Below, piece after piece: positions 1-6,532 of a stretch of DNA of 24,151 bases. The position numbers were made by a program, and so were the translations under genes. Origin of the DNA: an uncultured Blautia sp. (GTDB lineage Bacteria > Bacillota > Clostridia > Lachnospirales > Lachnospiraceae); assembly GCA_938028845.1 (NCBI GenBank), contig CALIZJ010000121.1:1-24151 (forward strand), given 5' to 3'. Below the pieces are notes generated by a model that worked only from the letters and a program-made list of their open reading frames with translations, was not told the DNA's origin and did not search any database. How positions within the stretch are numbered: position 1 is the first letter of the stretch; the number at the start of each line of letters is the position of its first letter.

Positions 1-328
1 CCCCATAACAGGCCATAACCTCACGTATTACATCAGAAGAAGCCTGGTATTTATAGACGCTGGGATAGAGGTCAAGCTCAGGAGGATGGACACCTTCAGA
101 CAGGATTACGATTTTTCCGATATCCAGTTCCCGGATTTTCGGACACATAGCCTTATCTGAAATCAACAGCAACTCTATGTGCCTGTCCTTCCCAAACGCA
201 AGCAGCGTCTCTGCACTTGTAAATACCTGAATCTCAAACGGGATATTCTTCTTCTGGTTCAGATAATCCATGAAGTTATAGGCGTAGTCCGCCTCTAAAT
301 CACAGACTGCGAAAATGTTTCTTTTCAA
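1..328 (-). CDS. TadZ/CpaE-like pilus assembly protein, N-terminal part (partial)
   Basis: The first 109 residues of a protein that runs off the left edge of the window. I start it at TTG (328-326), because AGGAGG lies 5 bases upstream and the TTG overlaps the TGA stop of the prepilin peptidase gene (TTGA), a typical coupled arrangement. The visible part alternates beta strands and helices like a degenerate receiver domain (KRNIFAVCDLEADYAYNFM at the N-terminus, then LLLISDKAM and KIVILSEG). This is the N-terminal domain usual in TadZ/CpaE proteins, which carry a MinD-like ATPase domain further on and place the Tad/Flp pilus machine in the cell. The ATPase part lies outside the window, so the call leans on this fold impression and on the prepilin peptidase next door. 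A plain response regulator is the main alternative. Confidence 0.6.
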   Translation of the reverse strand, partial: MKRNIFAVCDLEADYAYNFMDYLNQKKNIPFEIQVFTSAETLLAFGKDRHIELLLISDKAMCPKIRELDIGKIVILSEGVHPPELDLYPSVYKYQASSDVIREVMACYG

Positions 329-834
329 TACACACCTCCTGCATAAAGCACAACACTTAAAAATACAGGTACTGTAAAGTGAAAGTTTTCCAAAGCCATT
401 CCTTTCCTGTAATATGGCTTTCTCTCTCCCGTATGAAGGAATTCTTGAAAATATTGAAAAAAATATTGGAATCTTTGGCGGATATCGCCACAGAAAATAA
501 GAATTGCCACGGAGATAACTGCTCCCAAGAAAAAAGAAACAGCAATACACCAGACTATGTCTCTGCTACCCATTGCGCCACCTAAAGCGCAGAATAATTT
601 TATATCTCCAGGTCCAAGCATACGAAAATAAAATAGGATGCCGAGAAGTATAAGAGGAATCACCGTTCCTGCAGCAAAAGGGACTGCCATCTTTATCCCG
701 CCCCTAAATATCTGCAGGATAAACCCCATGCCCAGGGAAAAAATGATCCATCCATTGTCAATACGCGCATCCCGGATATCCATCACTACAGATACCCCGG
801 CAACGATCACCGGCCAAATGGCATAAACAAGCAT
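325..834 (-). CDS. Type IV prepilin peptidase, A24 family (TadV/CpaA-like)
   Basis: A 169-residue polytopic membrane aspartyl protease that would cleave the leader of Flp-type prepilins at the inner face of the membrane. Both catalytic aspartates of the A24 family are present: D19 in VVMDIRDARIDN and D77 in the GPGDIKL (GxGD) motif. Several hydrophobic segments surround them (about 3-18, 31-43, 52-70, 92-114, 153-167). The length fits the short TadV/CpaA type, which lacks the N-terminal methylase domain of PilD. The start ATG (834-832) follows an AGGTGG ribosome site. The gene is first in the visible operon and its stop overlaps the start of the TadZ/CpaE-like gene. A promoter and a hairpin-rich leader lie upstream (900-1010). 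Confidence 0.88.
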   Translation of the reverse strand: MLVYAIWPVIVAGVSVVMDIRDARIDNGWIIFSLGMGFILQIFRGGIKMAVPFAAGTVIPLILLGILFYFRMLGPGDIKLFCALGGAMGSRDIVWCIAVSFFLGAVISVAILIFCGDIRQRFQYFFQYFQEFLHTGERKPYYRKGMALENFHFTVPVFLSVVLYAGGVY

Positions 835-941
835 ACTACCACCTGCCTTTTGCTATTTCTCTGCAAGTATGTCTTATATTGCTTCTTTCTTCTTAAGTAA
901 TTTATTCTCTTTTCATTTAGTAAAATGGGAAAACCCGTCTG

Positions 942-978
942 AACTGACGGTAGGGATACCAGATGATTTCTGGTGATG
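942..978 (-). other. Two tandem hairpins in the 5' leader of the prepilin peptidase gene
   Basis: Just after the expected transcription start, the minus-strand leader can fold ACCAGA/TCTGGT around a 5-base loop and then CCGTC/GACGG around a 6-base loop. They lie roughly 110 to 150 bases ahead of the start codon, with no U-run behind them, so a simple terminator is unlikely. I compared them from memory with c-di-GMP-I, c-di-GMP-II, fluoride, preQ1 and guanidine aptamers and found no match. Confidence 0.4.
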
Positions 979-980
979 TT

Positions 981-1010
981 TATTATAGGGCCTCCTTCCT
1001 CATTTGTCCA
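981..1010 (-). promoter_or_regulatory. Predicted promoter of the Tad pilus genes
   Basis: Read on the minus strand there is TGGACA, a 17-base spacer and a perfect TATAAT, upstream of the prepilin peptidase gene. It would start a leader of about 140 bases that contains two hairpins. Inferred from sequence only. Confidence 0.5.
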
Positions 1011-1050
1011 GACCCTTTTTTATTTTTTTTCGGCCAAACTTTTTTTGTCC

Positions 1051-1079
1051 TTGACCCCCACTCCCGCCCATGCTAAAGT
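1051..1079 (+). promoter_or_regulatory. Predicted promoter of the SGNH hydrolase gene
   Basis: TTGACC (1051-1056), a 17-base spacer and TAAAGT (1074-1079), followed within 20 bases by the AGGAGG ribosome site. The -10 box is weak. Confidence 0.4.
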
Positions 1080-1112
1080 AACCTTAATTTCTCACACAGG
1101 AGGTCTTTGTCC

Positions 1113-1727
1113 ATGCTTCTGCTTTGCCTTGGCGACAGCATTACCGACTGCGGCCGTGTCTTTGATTCGCCGCCCCTTGGAAATGGTTATGTCAAACAAT
1201 TAGCCAGCCGTCTGACTCTTGAAGGAGGAGACTGGAAGATCATAAACAAAGGGATGGACGGACTTACTTTATCCAAACTTTTCCAGAATTTCACCCAAAG
1301 CACGCTTTCCATGCAGCCGGATCTGCTCACGATCCTCATCGGCATTAACGACGTTTCTCTCATGAAAAACACCGGCCGTTTCCCAGAACAGCAAAAGGAT
1401 ATGATGGATCGTTTCTTTGGGGATTATGACAGCCTTCTGACTGCCCTGCTTCCCAAGATCCCTCATATCCTTCTGATGGAACCCTTTATTTTTTCTTATC
1501 CCGCCGAATACATAAACTGGCTTCCTCTGGTACAGCACATGTCTCAGGGGATTGAAAAGCTCGCAAAAAAATACTGCCTCACTTACCTTTTCCTGCAGGA
1601 GCCTTTAAACAAAGCCGTGCACACCTATGGAGCTGAAAAAATCACCACAGATGGCATCCATCTGACCGAAAAAGGTCATGAAGTGATTACCGATCTGCTC
1701 TATGCATATATACAGTCCCAGCTTTGA
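1113..1727 (+). CDS. SGNH/GDSL-family hydrolase
   Basis: A 204-residue cytoplasmic-looking lipase/esterase of the SGNH fold, with no signal peptide. Block I is LCLGDSIT with nucleophile S9. Block III is LIGINDVS with the oxyanion asparagine N79. Block V is TDGIHLTEKGH with D180 and catalytic H183. The block II glycine is probably in NKGMDGLTL (44-52). Length is normal for bacterial members that hydrolyse short acyl or acetyl esters; the substrate cannot be read from the sequence. I prefer ATG at 1113 (9 bases after AGGAGG at 1098-1103) over the in-frame TTG at 1107, which would sit only 3 bases from the ribosome site. The gene runs toward a secreted esterase on the other strand, with 71 bases and no clear terminator between them. 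Confidence 0.9.
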   Translation: MLLLCLGDSITDCGRVFDSPPLGNGYVKQLASRLTLEGGDWKIINKGMDGLTLSKLFQNFTQSTLSMQPDLLTILIGINDVSLMKNTGRFPEQQKDMMDRFFGDYDSLLTALLPKIPHILLMEPFIFSYPAEYINWLPLVQHMSQGIEKLAKKYCLTYLFLQEPLNKAVHTYGAEKITTDGIHLTEKGHEVITDLLYAYIQSQL

Positions 1728-1798
1728 CAAAAAGCAGACAAATTATACCATATTTGCCTCCAAAGACATTTTACAATCGTCCTTTCCCACCGCTTTTC

Positions 1799-2848
1799 TC
1801 ACGCAGTTTCCCCGAAAAAGTCCAAAAGGCCGTGATAGATATACTGCTCGCAGGCATTGATATCATGCCTGCCTCCTTCTATGATGGCATAATGGAGATT
1901 GGACGGAGTGAACATATCTCTTGTAAACATTTCCTGTATCTGGCTGTCCGTCTGATCCCAGATAGGATCGCTTGTTCCTATGCCCTGATAAATCCGAAAA
2001 TCCGATTCTTCCCATCCGCTGTCCGTCACCGTTTCTTTCAGAGCATCCACTGTCTCCACAGGATAATACAAACCGCCATAAGTTCCCTCGATCCAGCAGT
2101 CGCCGCTCATGGGAAGAAAGTACCGGATATAATCCAGGTTATAAATAAACTGATACCAGGTTGTCACAGCTCCCAGAGAAAATCCCCCAAAGGCACGGTG
2201 ATCCCGGGACTCTAAAAGCGCCTCCTTGGAGGTTCCTTCTGCATAGGTATGATACCGTCCTTCTATATACGGAATCAGATTATCCCTGAGATCCCTGTGA
2301 AATACAGAAAGTTCATCCACTGACCTTGTAAATCCCTGAGGTGCATTTTGCGCGTCAAAGGTAGCGCATACCACGATCATAGGCGGTATGTCCCCCTTTT
2401 CGATCATATGATCCAGCATATTCACAATTCCACTTTGAGAATCGTTAAAAAAATCACCCGCAGTCATTGTCCAGCCATGCATTAGATAAAAAATATTGTA
2501 CTTTGTCTCAGAATCTCCCTCATCATATCCATAGGGCAGATACACATATGCCGTTTTCTCAATCCTGGTTTCCCCGGCATCCGTATAATCTCTGCTCTCA
2601 TAAGTAATCTCTTCTATCCGCCCCGGATGGTCAGAGGACGTAAAATACTCTTCCGGCACTGCCCCGATATATTCGGTCTGATTCTGGGACGAATCCTCCT
2701 TGCTGCCGTTGTTTTCTAAGGTTTCCATTTCATTTTCCGTTTGTTCTGCATCTGATACACTTAGATAATCTGTATCCCCTTCGCCAAATACCGGGGTGCC
2801 CAATGTAAGAAGCAGAATAAGAATCAATACCAGAGAAACTTGCTTCAT
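1799..2848 (-). CDS. Secreted CE1-type esterase (feruloyl/acetyl-xylan esterase family)
   Basis: A 349-residue exported alpha/beta-hydrolase. Residues 1-23 are a Sec signal peptide (MKQ, a long LVLILILLLTL core, then VFGEG); an acidic Asn/Glu-rich linker runs to about 60 and the esterase domain follows. The nucleophile elbow GGFSLGA gives S224. D294 in GTSDPIWD and H328 in GGRHDINA are the likely acid and base. YLMHGW (121-126) is the oxyanion-loop strand. The family cleaves ester side groups from plant polysaccharides or similar small esters outside the cell. I start at ATG 2848 behind GAGGAG; a longer reading frame to 2908 would add 20 charged residues in front of the signal peptide. The substrate is not determined. 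Confidence 0.87.
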   Translation of the reverse strand: MKQVSLVLILILLLTLGTPVFGEGDTDYLSVSDAEQTENEMETLENNGSKEDSSQNQTEYIGAVPEEYFTSSDHPGRIEEITYESRDYTDAGETRIEKTAYVYLPYGYDEGDSETKYNIFYLMHGWTMTAGDFFNDSQSGIVNMLDHMIEKGDIPPMIVVCATFDAQNAPQGFTRSVDELSVFHRDLRDNLIPYIEGRYHTYAEGTSKEALLESRDHRAFGGFSLGAVTTWYQFIYNLDYIRYFLPMSGDCWIEGTYGGLYYPVETVDALKETVTDSGWEESDFRIYQGIGTSDPIWDQTDSQIQEMFTRDMFTPSNLHYAIIEGGRHDINACEQYIYHGLLDFFGETA

Positions 2849-3240
2849 TGCCTTCTCCTCACTTTCCTCTCTTTTTGTTATTTCCTTTAAATCAGCGGTA
2901 AAAAGCATACGCCATTCCTGGTTTTATCCTTACTGCCAACAGAAGCGCCGCTGCTTCTTACTTATTCTTTTGTTTCCTGTAACATGGCTTTATTGTAGGA
3001 CAGCAGATAAAAAAAGTACAATGCCAAATCCGCAGTATGGTATAACTTAAACGCATACTATAAAATTTATCCCGCTCAAATCCATAAGTAAATCCCCAGC
3101 CGGGACACTAAGGACAGCTCTGCGCCAATCAATGCTGAAAACCCTGAAAGCATAGTCCTTCTATCCATTACATAATGCTCATGTACGATAAAGCAACACG
3201 CAAGAATTTGATAGGCAGCTGCTCACTGTTTCTAAAAACT
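2849..3240. other. Intergenic stretch without a convincing gene
   Basis: The region between the divergent esterase and XRE genes. I see the possible esterase promoter (2992-3021) and no open frame with a ribosome site. A 90-codon plus-strand frame from 3175 has no Shine-Dalgarno and overlaps the XRE gene in another frame, so it was set aside. Confidence 0.5.
2992..3021 (-). promoter_or_regulatory. Possible promoter of the secreted esterase gene
   Basis: On the minus strand, TTGTAC, an 18-base spacer and TACAAT, about 145 bases ahead of the esterase start. Moderate match only. Confidence 0.3.
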
Positions 3241-3250
3241 ATAGTTCCAA

Positions 3251-3264
3251 TGGAAAGTATACTT
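3251..3264 (+). promoter_or_regulatory. Operator-like site 1 overlapping the -35 box
   Basis: TGGAAAGTATACTT ends inside the -35 box. The minus strand of site 2 (3299-3316) carries the same 14 bases with one mismatch. The central ten bases AAGTATACTT are a perfect palindrome. Likely bound by the downstream XRE protein; inference. Confidence 0.55.
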
Positions 3265-3291
3265 GACATTTCAACCTGCCATCACTATAAT
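3263..3291 (+). promoter_or_regulatory. Consensus sigma-A-type promoter of the XRE/membrane protein operon
   Basis: A perfect TTGACA (3263-3268), 17-base spacer and perfect TATAAT (3286-3291). This is the strongest promoter match in the window, as expected for a promoter held in check by a repressor. Confidence 0.8.
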
Positions 3292-3298
3292 GAATATA

Positions 3299-3316
3299 TG
3301 GAAAGGATACTTTCCA
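3299..3316 (+). promoter_or_regulatory. Operator-like site 2 at the transcription start
   Basis: A palindrome with 7-base arms, TGGAAAG and CTTTCCA, around GATA. It begins 7 bases after the -10 box and ends 4 bases before the AGGAGG site. The sequence is shared with site 1, so a protein bound at both would cover the promoter from each side. Confidence 0.55.
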
Positions 3317-3331
3317 TAAAAGGAGGTCTTT

Positions 3332-3535
3332 ATGAAAAACCGCTTAGAAGAGTTACGAAAAGAGCGAGGTATAAAGCAAGAAGAATTAGCCGCCCAGTTA
3401 GAGGTATCACGACAAACAATAGGTTCTTTGGAAAATGGAAGATATAACCCCTCTATTCTGCTGGCGTTCAAAATAGCAAGGTACTTTGGAATGAGTATTG
3501 AAGAAATTTTTATTTATGAGGAGGACGCAAAATGA
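3332..3535 (+). CDS. Short XRE-family transcriptional repressor
   Basis: A 67-residue protein that is almost entirely a helix-turn-helix domain of the Cro/C1 (HTH_3) type. Residues about 5-25 form helices 1-2 (LRKERGIKQEELAAQLEVS), the recognition helix is SRQTIGSLENGRYNPS (about 25-40), and a last helix FKIARYFGMSIEEIF (46-60) closes the fold. There is no sensor or dimerisation domain, as in other small stand-alone regulators of this type. AGGAGG lies 5 bases before ATG. Its stop overlaps the start of the membrane protein gene (ATGA), so the two are translated together. Two matching palindromic sites flank the promoter, which suggests autoregulation. What signal relieves repression is not visible; the membrane partner may be involved. 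Confidence 0.9.
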   Translation: MKNRLEELRKERGIKQEELAAQLEVSRQTIGSLENGRYNPSILLAFKIARYFGMSIEEIFIYEEDAK

Positions 3536-3954
3536 AAGACAAGAAACCTTTTATTATCCAATTTGTAATTGGCGTTATGTTAATCGCCGGCGGATTGATA
3601 ATACAATTTGACTACTACTCAACTATGCTTTTTGCAATGGGGTTCGGTCTTGCTCTTAGTTCGATCATTCAGATAGTCCGTTTTCTCTACTGGCAAAATC
3701 CAAAACGACAAGCCGTATACGAGGCAAAAAAGCATGAAGCGCACATTAACAATATTGATGAAAGAAAACAATATCTGCGCATGAAAGCAGGTCATATAAC
3801 TTACCAAATTATGACTATTTCCCTACTTCTAACAGCATTTGTACTTTCTTTATTTCGTGCAGAAGCATGGGTAATCGGATTGATATTTTCACTTTTTCTG
3901 TTCCAGTGGGCAGCCGGAACTATGGTATATCGAATTTTAGAAAAAAGAATGTGA
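3532..3954 (+). CDS. Four-helix membrane protein of unknown function, partner of the XRE repressor
   Basis: A 140-residue integral membrane protein with two hydrophobic hairpins: segments at about 7-26 and 31-50, then a charged loop of about 40 residues (NPKRQAVYEAKKHEAHINNIDERKQ begins at 56, written here only in outline), then segments at about 90-108 and 112-133. The loop contains HINNIDERKQYLRMKAG, resembling the INDERE-type loop of small membrane proteins that often sit beside a short XRE regulator. The start ATG overlaps the stop of the XRE gene. I do not recognise a proven function. Possibilities are a stress or peptide-resistance membrane protein, or a membrane anchor that holds the repressor. 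Context supports co-expression only. Confidence 0.75.
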   Translation: MKDKKPFIIQFVIGVMLIAGGLIIQFDYYSTMLFAMGFGLALSSIIQIVRFLYWQNPKRQAVYEAKKHEAHINNIDERKQYLRMKAGHITYQIMTISLLLTAFVLSLFRAEAWVIGLIFSLFLFQWAAGTMVYRILEKRM

Positions 3955-4015
3955 AAATAGGCAATATATGGAAGCTGCGCCGGATGGGAGAACCATCTTC
4001 TTCTCTTATCCTGTC

Positions 4016-4044
4016 TTGCATATTTTTTCATTTTTATGTATAAT
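4016..4044 (+). promoter_or_regulatory. Predicted promoter of the GNAT gene
   Basis: TTGCAT (4016-4021), a 17-base spacer and TATAAT (4039-4044). The start site would fall near 4051, so an upstream extension of the reading frame to 3968 would not be on this transcript. This supports the ATG at 4091. Confidence 0.6.
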
Positions 4045-4090
4045 ACTAAAAAACAATGTGCCTCCCATTTTAAAAAGAGACACCGATTTT

Positions 4091-4882
4091 ATGAAAGGCC
4101 AGGTGGTTTCCGTGGAAAGCAGCATAAAAAAAATCGAAGACATGTCCTTAAACGCATGGCCCTCTCACAAGATGGAACTTTACGATGGATGGATCCTTCG
4201 TTTTTCTTATTTTTATACACATAGAACAAACAGCGTGGAACAATTCGGCACTTCCCTGCTTCCCTGGTGTGAGAAGATCCCTTATTGTGAAAAGGAATAT
4301 AAGCGCCTTGGAACGCCTGCTATCTTTAAGATCAGCCCTTTAGTTTCCTTAGATTTTGATTATATGCTGGAAAACAGAGGATATGAAATTCAGCACACCA
4401 CAGATGTAATGACCGTAGATTTAAACGATGCGGTATTAACGGCATCCCCCCAGCAGGTAGAATTTGAAAACACGATTCCTCTTGAATGGATCTGGAGCCT
4501 TTTTGAATTAAAGGGGACGACTAACCCTATACACCGCACAGTCGTTCCTTCCATGTATCAGGCCATACCCAAAGAAGTCATCTGTGCCTCTGTACGAAAA
4601 GACGGAAAAATCGCCGCCACTGGTCTTGGAATCCTGGACCGGGATTACATAGGGATTTATGCCATTCATGTGCGGGATGACTTAAGACGCAGGGGATATG
4701 CCCGCCAGATCTGTACGGGACTTTTAAATGAAGGAAAAAACAAGGGCGCGAAAAACGCATATCTCCAGGTAGTGGAAAAAAATGCGGCTGCTCATGCCCT
4801 GTACGAATCTCTCGGCTTTCGTTATTTTTATAAATACTGGTTCCGCGTACAGCCGGAACAAAACACAATCCCGGCAAGATAA
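4091..4882 (+). CDS. GNAT-family N-acetyltransferase
   Basis: A 263-residue acetyl-CoA-dependent acyltransferase. The C-terminal GNAT domain spans about 165-252. It holds the strand GIYAIHVRD, the acetyl-CoA pyrophosphate loop RRRGYA (199-204), and the closing NAAAHALYESLGF motif (231-243). The first ~120 residues (NAWPSHKMELYDGWILRFS and PLVSLDFDYMLENRGYE) form a second, degenerate GNAT-like half, as in two-domain members of this family. The acceptor substrate is unknown. The reading frame is open to 3968, but the predicted promoter at 4016-4044 lies inside that extension. The ribosome site before ATG 4091 is weak (AAAAAGAGA). No partner gene is obvious. Confidence 0.85.
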   Translation: MKGQVVSVESSIKKIEDMSLNAWPSHKMELYDGWILRFSYFYTHRTNSVEQFGTSLLPWCEKIPYCEKEYKRLGTPAIFKISPLVSLDFDYMLENRGYEIQHTTDVMTVDLNDAVLTASPQQVEFENTIPLEWIWSLFELKGTTNPIHRTVVPSMYQAIPKEVICASVRKDGKIAATGLGILDRDYIGIYAIHVRDDLRRRGYARQICTGLLNEGKNKGAKNAYLQVVEKNAAAHALYESLGFRYFYKYWFRVQPEQNTIPAR

Positions 4883-4984
4883 ATCCTGCAGAGAGTCTAA
4901 AAACGAACTTCTTTATCAAGCGGATATTCGCAATCTACAGCTTGCTTATAACCAAACAGCCGGCATCTTATCTTAAAATCAATC

Positions 4985-5009
4985 AAGGCGCAGCAAGATG
5001 CTGCGCCTT
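4985..5009. terminator. Strong hairpin between the convergent GNAT and folT genes
   Basis: A perfect 10-bp stem, AAGGCGCAGC/GCTGCGCCTT, with a 5-base loop. Neither side has a clean U-run (GATTGATTTT on the minus side), so it may be a weak terminator or an mRNA 3'-end stabiliser. Confidence 0.45.
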
Positions 5010-5157
5010 ATGTATTGGGGAATCATTTACAAAATTTCTCTTATCCTATACATCCTTTTGTTTCTATAGAAGACATTATCCAGAGCTACTAGGCTCCCAG
5101 TCCCCTCTCTGCAGCCATGAATACGGCTGCCGATAAGAATGCATATTTCATTCATAT

Positions 5158-5727
5158 TTATACAGTTTTCTTTTTCAATACTGCCGGTGACACCGTTCCC
5201 ACCACCATACTGGTAAGCGGGCTGAAATACAGAAGGCAGGTAAGCAGGCAGTAGATAGGGATCAAAATCACAAACTGTATCAGTCTTCCCGGCAAGATTG
5301 CATAGAAATTATAGCCCTGGAAGATCACAAGTCCTGCTGTGGTAAAGACAAGGGAACTTAAAATAGCTGTGATGAAAATGGATACTACCAGTCCCACGGT
5401 TTTTCCAACCTTCTTACGGTTTACATACAATGGCTTTGCCAGTCCCGGGATCACACCCCAGAGGATTGCAGCAATTGTAATAAACGGATTCACTGCATAT
5501 CCTTTCATAAAGCAGCCAATAAGGTCAGCCGCTAATCCGCAGACGCCTCCGGCCACAGGTCCCAGCCAAACTCCTGCGAGGATGGTACATACGCTTCCCA
5601 CAGAAATGCGGTACGCTCCCAGCTCTATTACCAGCACCCTGGTCAAAACAAGGTGCATAGCCACCAAAAGAGCCATAAACACAAGAGTTTTTACATTCCA
5701 ATAAGTCTTACTGCTGTTTTTTTGCAT
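5158..5727 (-). CDS. folT: Folate-family ECF transporter S component (FolT)
   Basis: A 189-residue integral membrane protein with about six hydrophobic segments (approximately 13-34, 41-60, 62-78, 80-97, 111-134 and 148-170). It would bind folate outside the cell and pass it inward with the shared EcfA/A'/T energising module, which is not in this window. The N-terminal basic stretch, the TLVFMALLVAMHLVLTR opening and the GPVAGGVCGLAADLIGCFM segment fit S components of the folate/QueT-like group. The identification rests chiefly on the tetrahydrofolate riboswitch in its leader (5815-5928), a class known to control folT in Firmicutes. The start ATG follows GGAGGTG. It stands alone, as riboswitch-controlled S components often do. 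Confidence 0.87.
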   Translation of the reverse strand: MQKNSSKTYWNVKTLVFMALLVAMHLVLTRVLVIELGAYRISVGSVCTILAGVWLGPVAGGVCGLAADLIGCFMKGYAVNPFITIAAILWGVIPGLAKPLYVNRKKVGKTVGLVVSIFITAILSSLVFTTAGLVIFQGYNFYAILPGRLIQFVILIPIYCLLTCLLYFSPLTSMVVGTVSPAVLKKKTV

Positions 5728-5814
5728 AATAAAAACACCTCCATAATGTTTTCATAGAGTAAGAGTAGTTACCATAAATAATAATCCCTCCACATTATGA
5801 GATGTTCTCATATG

Positions 5815-5928
5815 TAGCAACGGGTGCGGAAAATATATCGCAAGCTGCCAGTTCGTGTATGCGAGCTTTTCGTTTCATGGCGACTCCCCAGCCAATGAAC
5901 ACTTAACGTATAAATTCCTACTTCGCTA
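5815..5928 (-). promoter_or_regulatory. Tetrahydrofolate (THF) riboswitch aptamer upstream of folT
   Basis: Read on the minus strand, the core GUAGG...UACGUUAAGUGU followed by GGGGAGUCGCC, AAACGAAAAGCUCGC and CCGCACCCGUUGC follows the THF class as I remember it (GUAGAUGAUUCGCGUUAAGUG, GGGAUGUCGUC, ACGAAGCG, UUGCAUCCG). P1 can form from UAGCGA and UUGCUA at the two ends. P2 pairs GGAA with UUCC and AUA with UAU around a mismatch. The aptamer starts about 18 bases after the -10 box and ends about 90 bases before the folT ATG, leaving room for a switch at the ribosome site. Confidence 0.88.
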
Positions 5929-5944
5929 TTATTTATTTAAATCG

Positions 5945-5972
5945 ATTATAGCACAGTCTATAGAAATTTCAA
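5945..5972 (-). promoter_or_regulatory. Promoter of the folT riboswitch transcript
   Basis: On the minus strand, TTGAAA, a 16-base spacer and TATAAT preceded by TGC, which makes an extended -10 element. Confidence 0.7.
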
Positions 5973-6169
5973 CATATTTTTGTTATAATAATCACAAAAT
6001 TTATGTCCCTGTTATTTTTCGCCGGCATACCGCCAAAAAGCGGCATAAAAGCAACGAATTGTCTTTCTGTGAACGACAGTCGTTTTTTCAGGACAGATCT
6101 CCTTTGTATAGTTCTTATTTTTTTCCATATACTATACCGGTAAATACCGCACACCCAGCGGAAAATCCA

Positions 6170-6187
6170 AGATACCTTCTGGTATCT
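6170..6187 (+). other. Perfect hairpin ahead of the small CxxC protein gene
   Basis: AGATACC/GGTATCT, 7 bp, with a TTCT tetraloop, 27 bases before the GGAGGG ribosome site. Not followed by a U-run. It may be a leader hairpin or operator. The rest of 5973-6226 holds no gene I can support. Confidence 0.35.
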
Positions 6188-6226
6188 CCAAAGCATTTTA
6201 CAGAATCCAAACATGGAGGGTATATA

Positions 6227-6439
6227 ATGGAAAAAAAATCAGACAGCAAAAAGGATAAAAACCCCTATAATATTTCCTATGAAAATTATCTGGATACCAA
6301 TGCCTGTACAGAATGTACCGGTCTGATGCCCGGTCCTGCCTCTGGCAGGGAGGAATGGGATATGTACCAAGAGATCTTTGATTTCACAGCAAAGCCGTCA
6401 CATTCCAGCCAGGATGATGGAAAACACAGCGACAGCTAA
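6227..6439 (+). CDS. Small CxxC-containing protein of unknown function (70 residues)
   Basis: A hydrophilic 70-residue protein starting at ATG 6227, 6 bases after GGAGGG. The frame is open further upstream, but without a ribosome site. It begins with a lysine-rich segment (MEKKSDSKKDKNPYN). The centre is DTNACTECTGLMPGPASG, where C27 and C30 form a CxxC, and an acidic/aromatic segment WDMYQEIFDFTAKP follows. There is no signal peptide or membrane segment. I remember short clostridial proteins with a similar CTGL(I/M)P core but cannot confirm a family. The cysteine pair could bind metal or be redox-active, or the protein could be a modified-peptide precursor; no maturation enzyme lies nearby. 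The lipoprotein gene begins 93 bases downstream. Confidence 0.7.
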   Translation: MEKKSDSKKDKNPYNISYENYLDTNACTECTGLMPGPASGREEWDMYQEIFDFTAKPSHSSQDDGKHSDS

Positions 6440-6532
6440 CCTTAGCTATTTTTCCAGCTCCTCTCTTTAAACGCCCATTCTCTGACAGATATCTCTGGGT
6501 ATCCGGATCCCACAACCATACCGGAGGAGTAT

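Noticed and set aside
942..978. A c-di-GMP riboswitch ahead of the pilus genes
   Set aside because: The conserved aptamer blocks (such as CACGCAAAGG or GGUAGG near a GGGUUACC-like end) are absent. Only two simple hairpins are seen.
3175..3447. A 90-codon plus-strand frame across the XRE promoter
   Set aside because: It has no ribosome site and overlaps the promoter, operators and XRE gene in another frame.
3968..4090. N-terminal extension of the GNAT protein
   Set aside because: A clear promoter lies inside it (4016-4044), it has no ribosome site, and its residues look unrelated to the family.
5112..5131. A hairpin GCAGCC/GGCTGC as the folT terminator
   Set aside because: The stem is only 6 bp and no U-run follows on either strand.
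5855..6226. A 194-codon plus-strand frame covering the folT leader
   Set aside because: It overlaps the THF riboswitch and promoter on the other strand, and its start has no ribosome site. Only the last 70 codons, behind GGAGGG, are supported.
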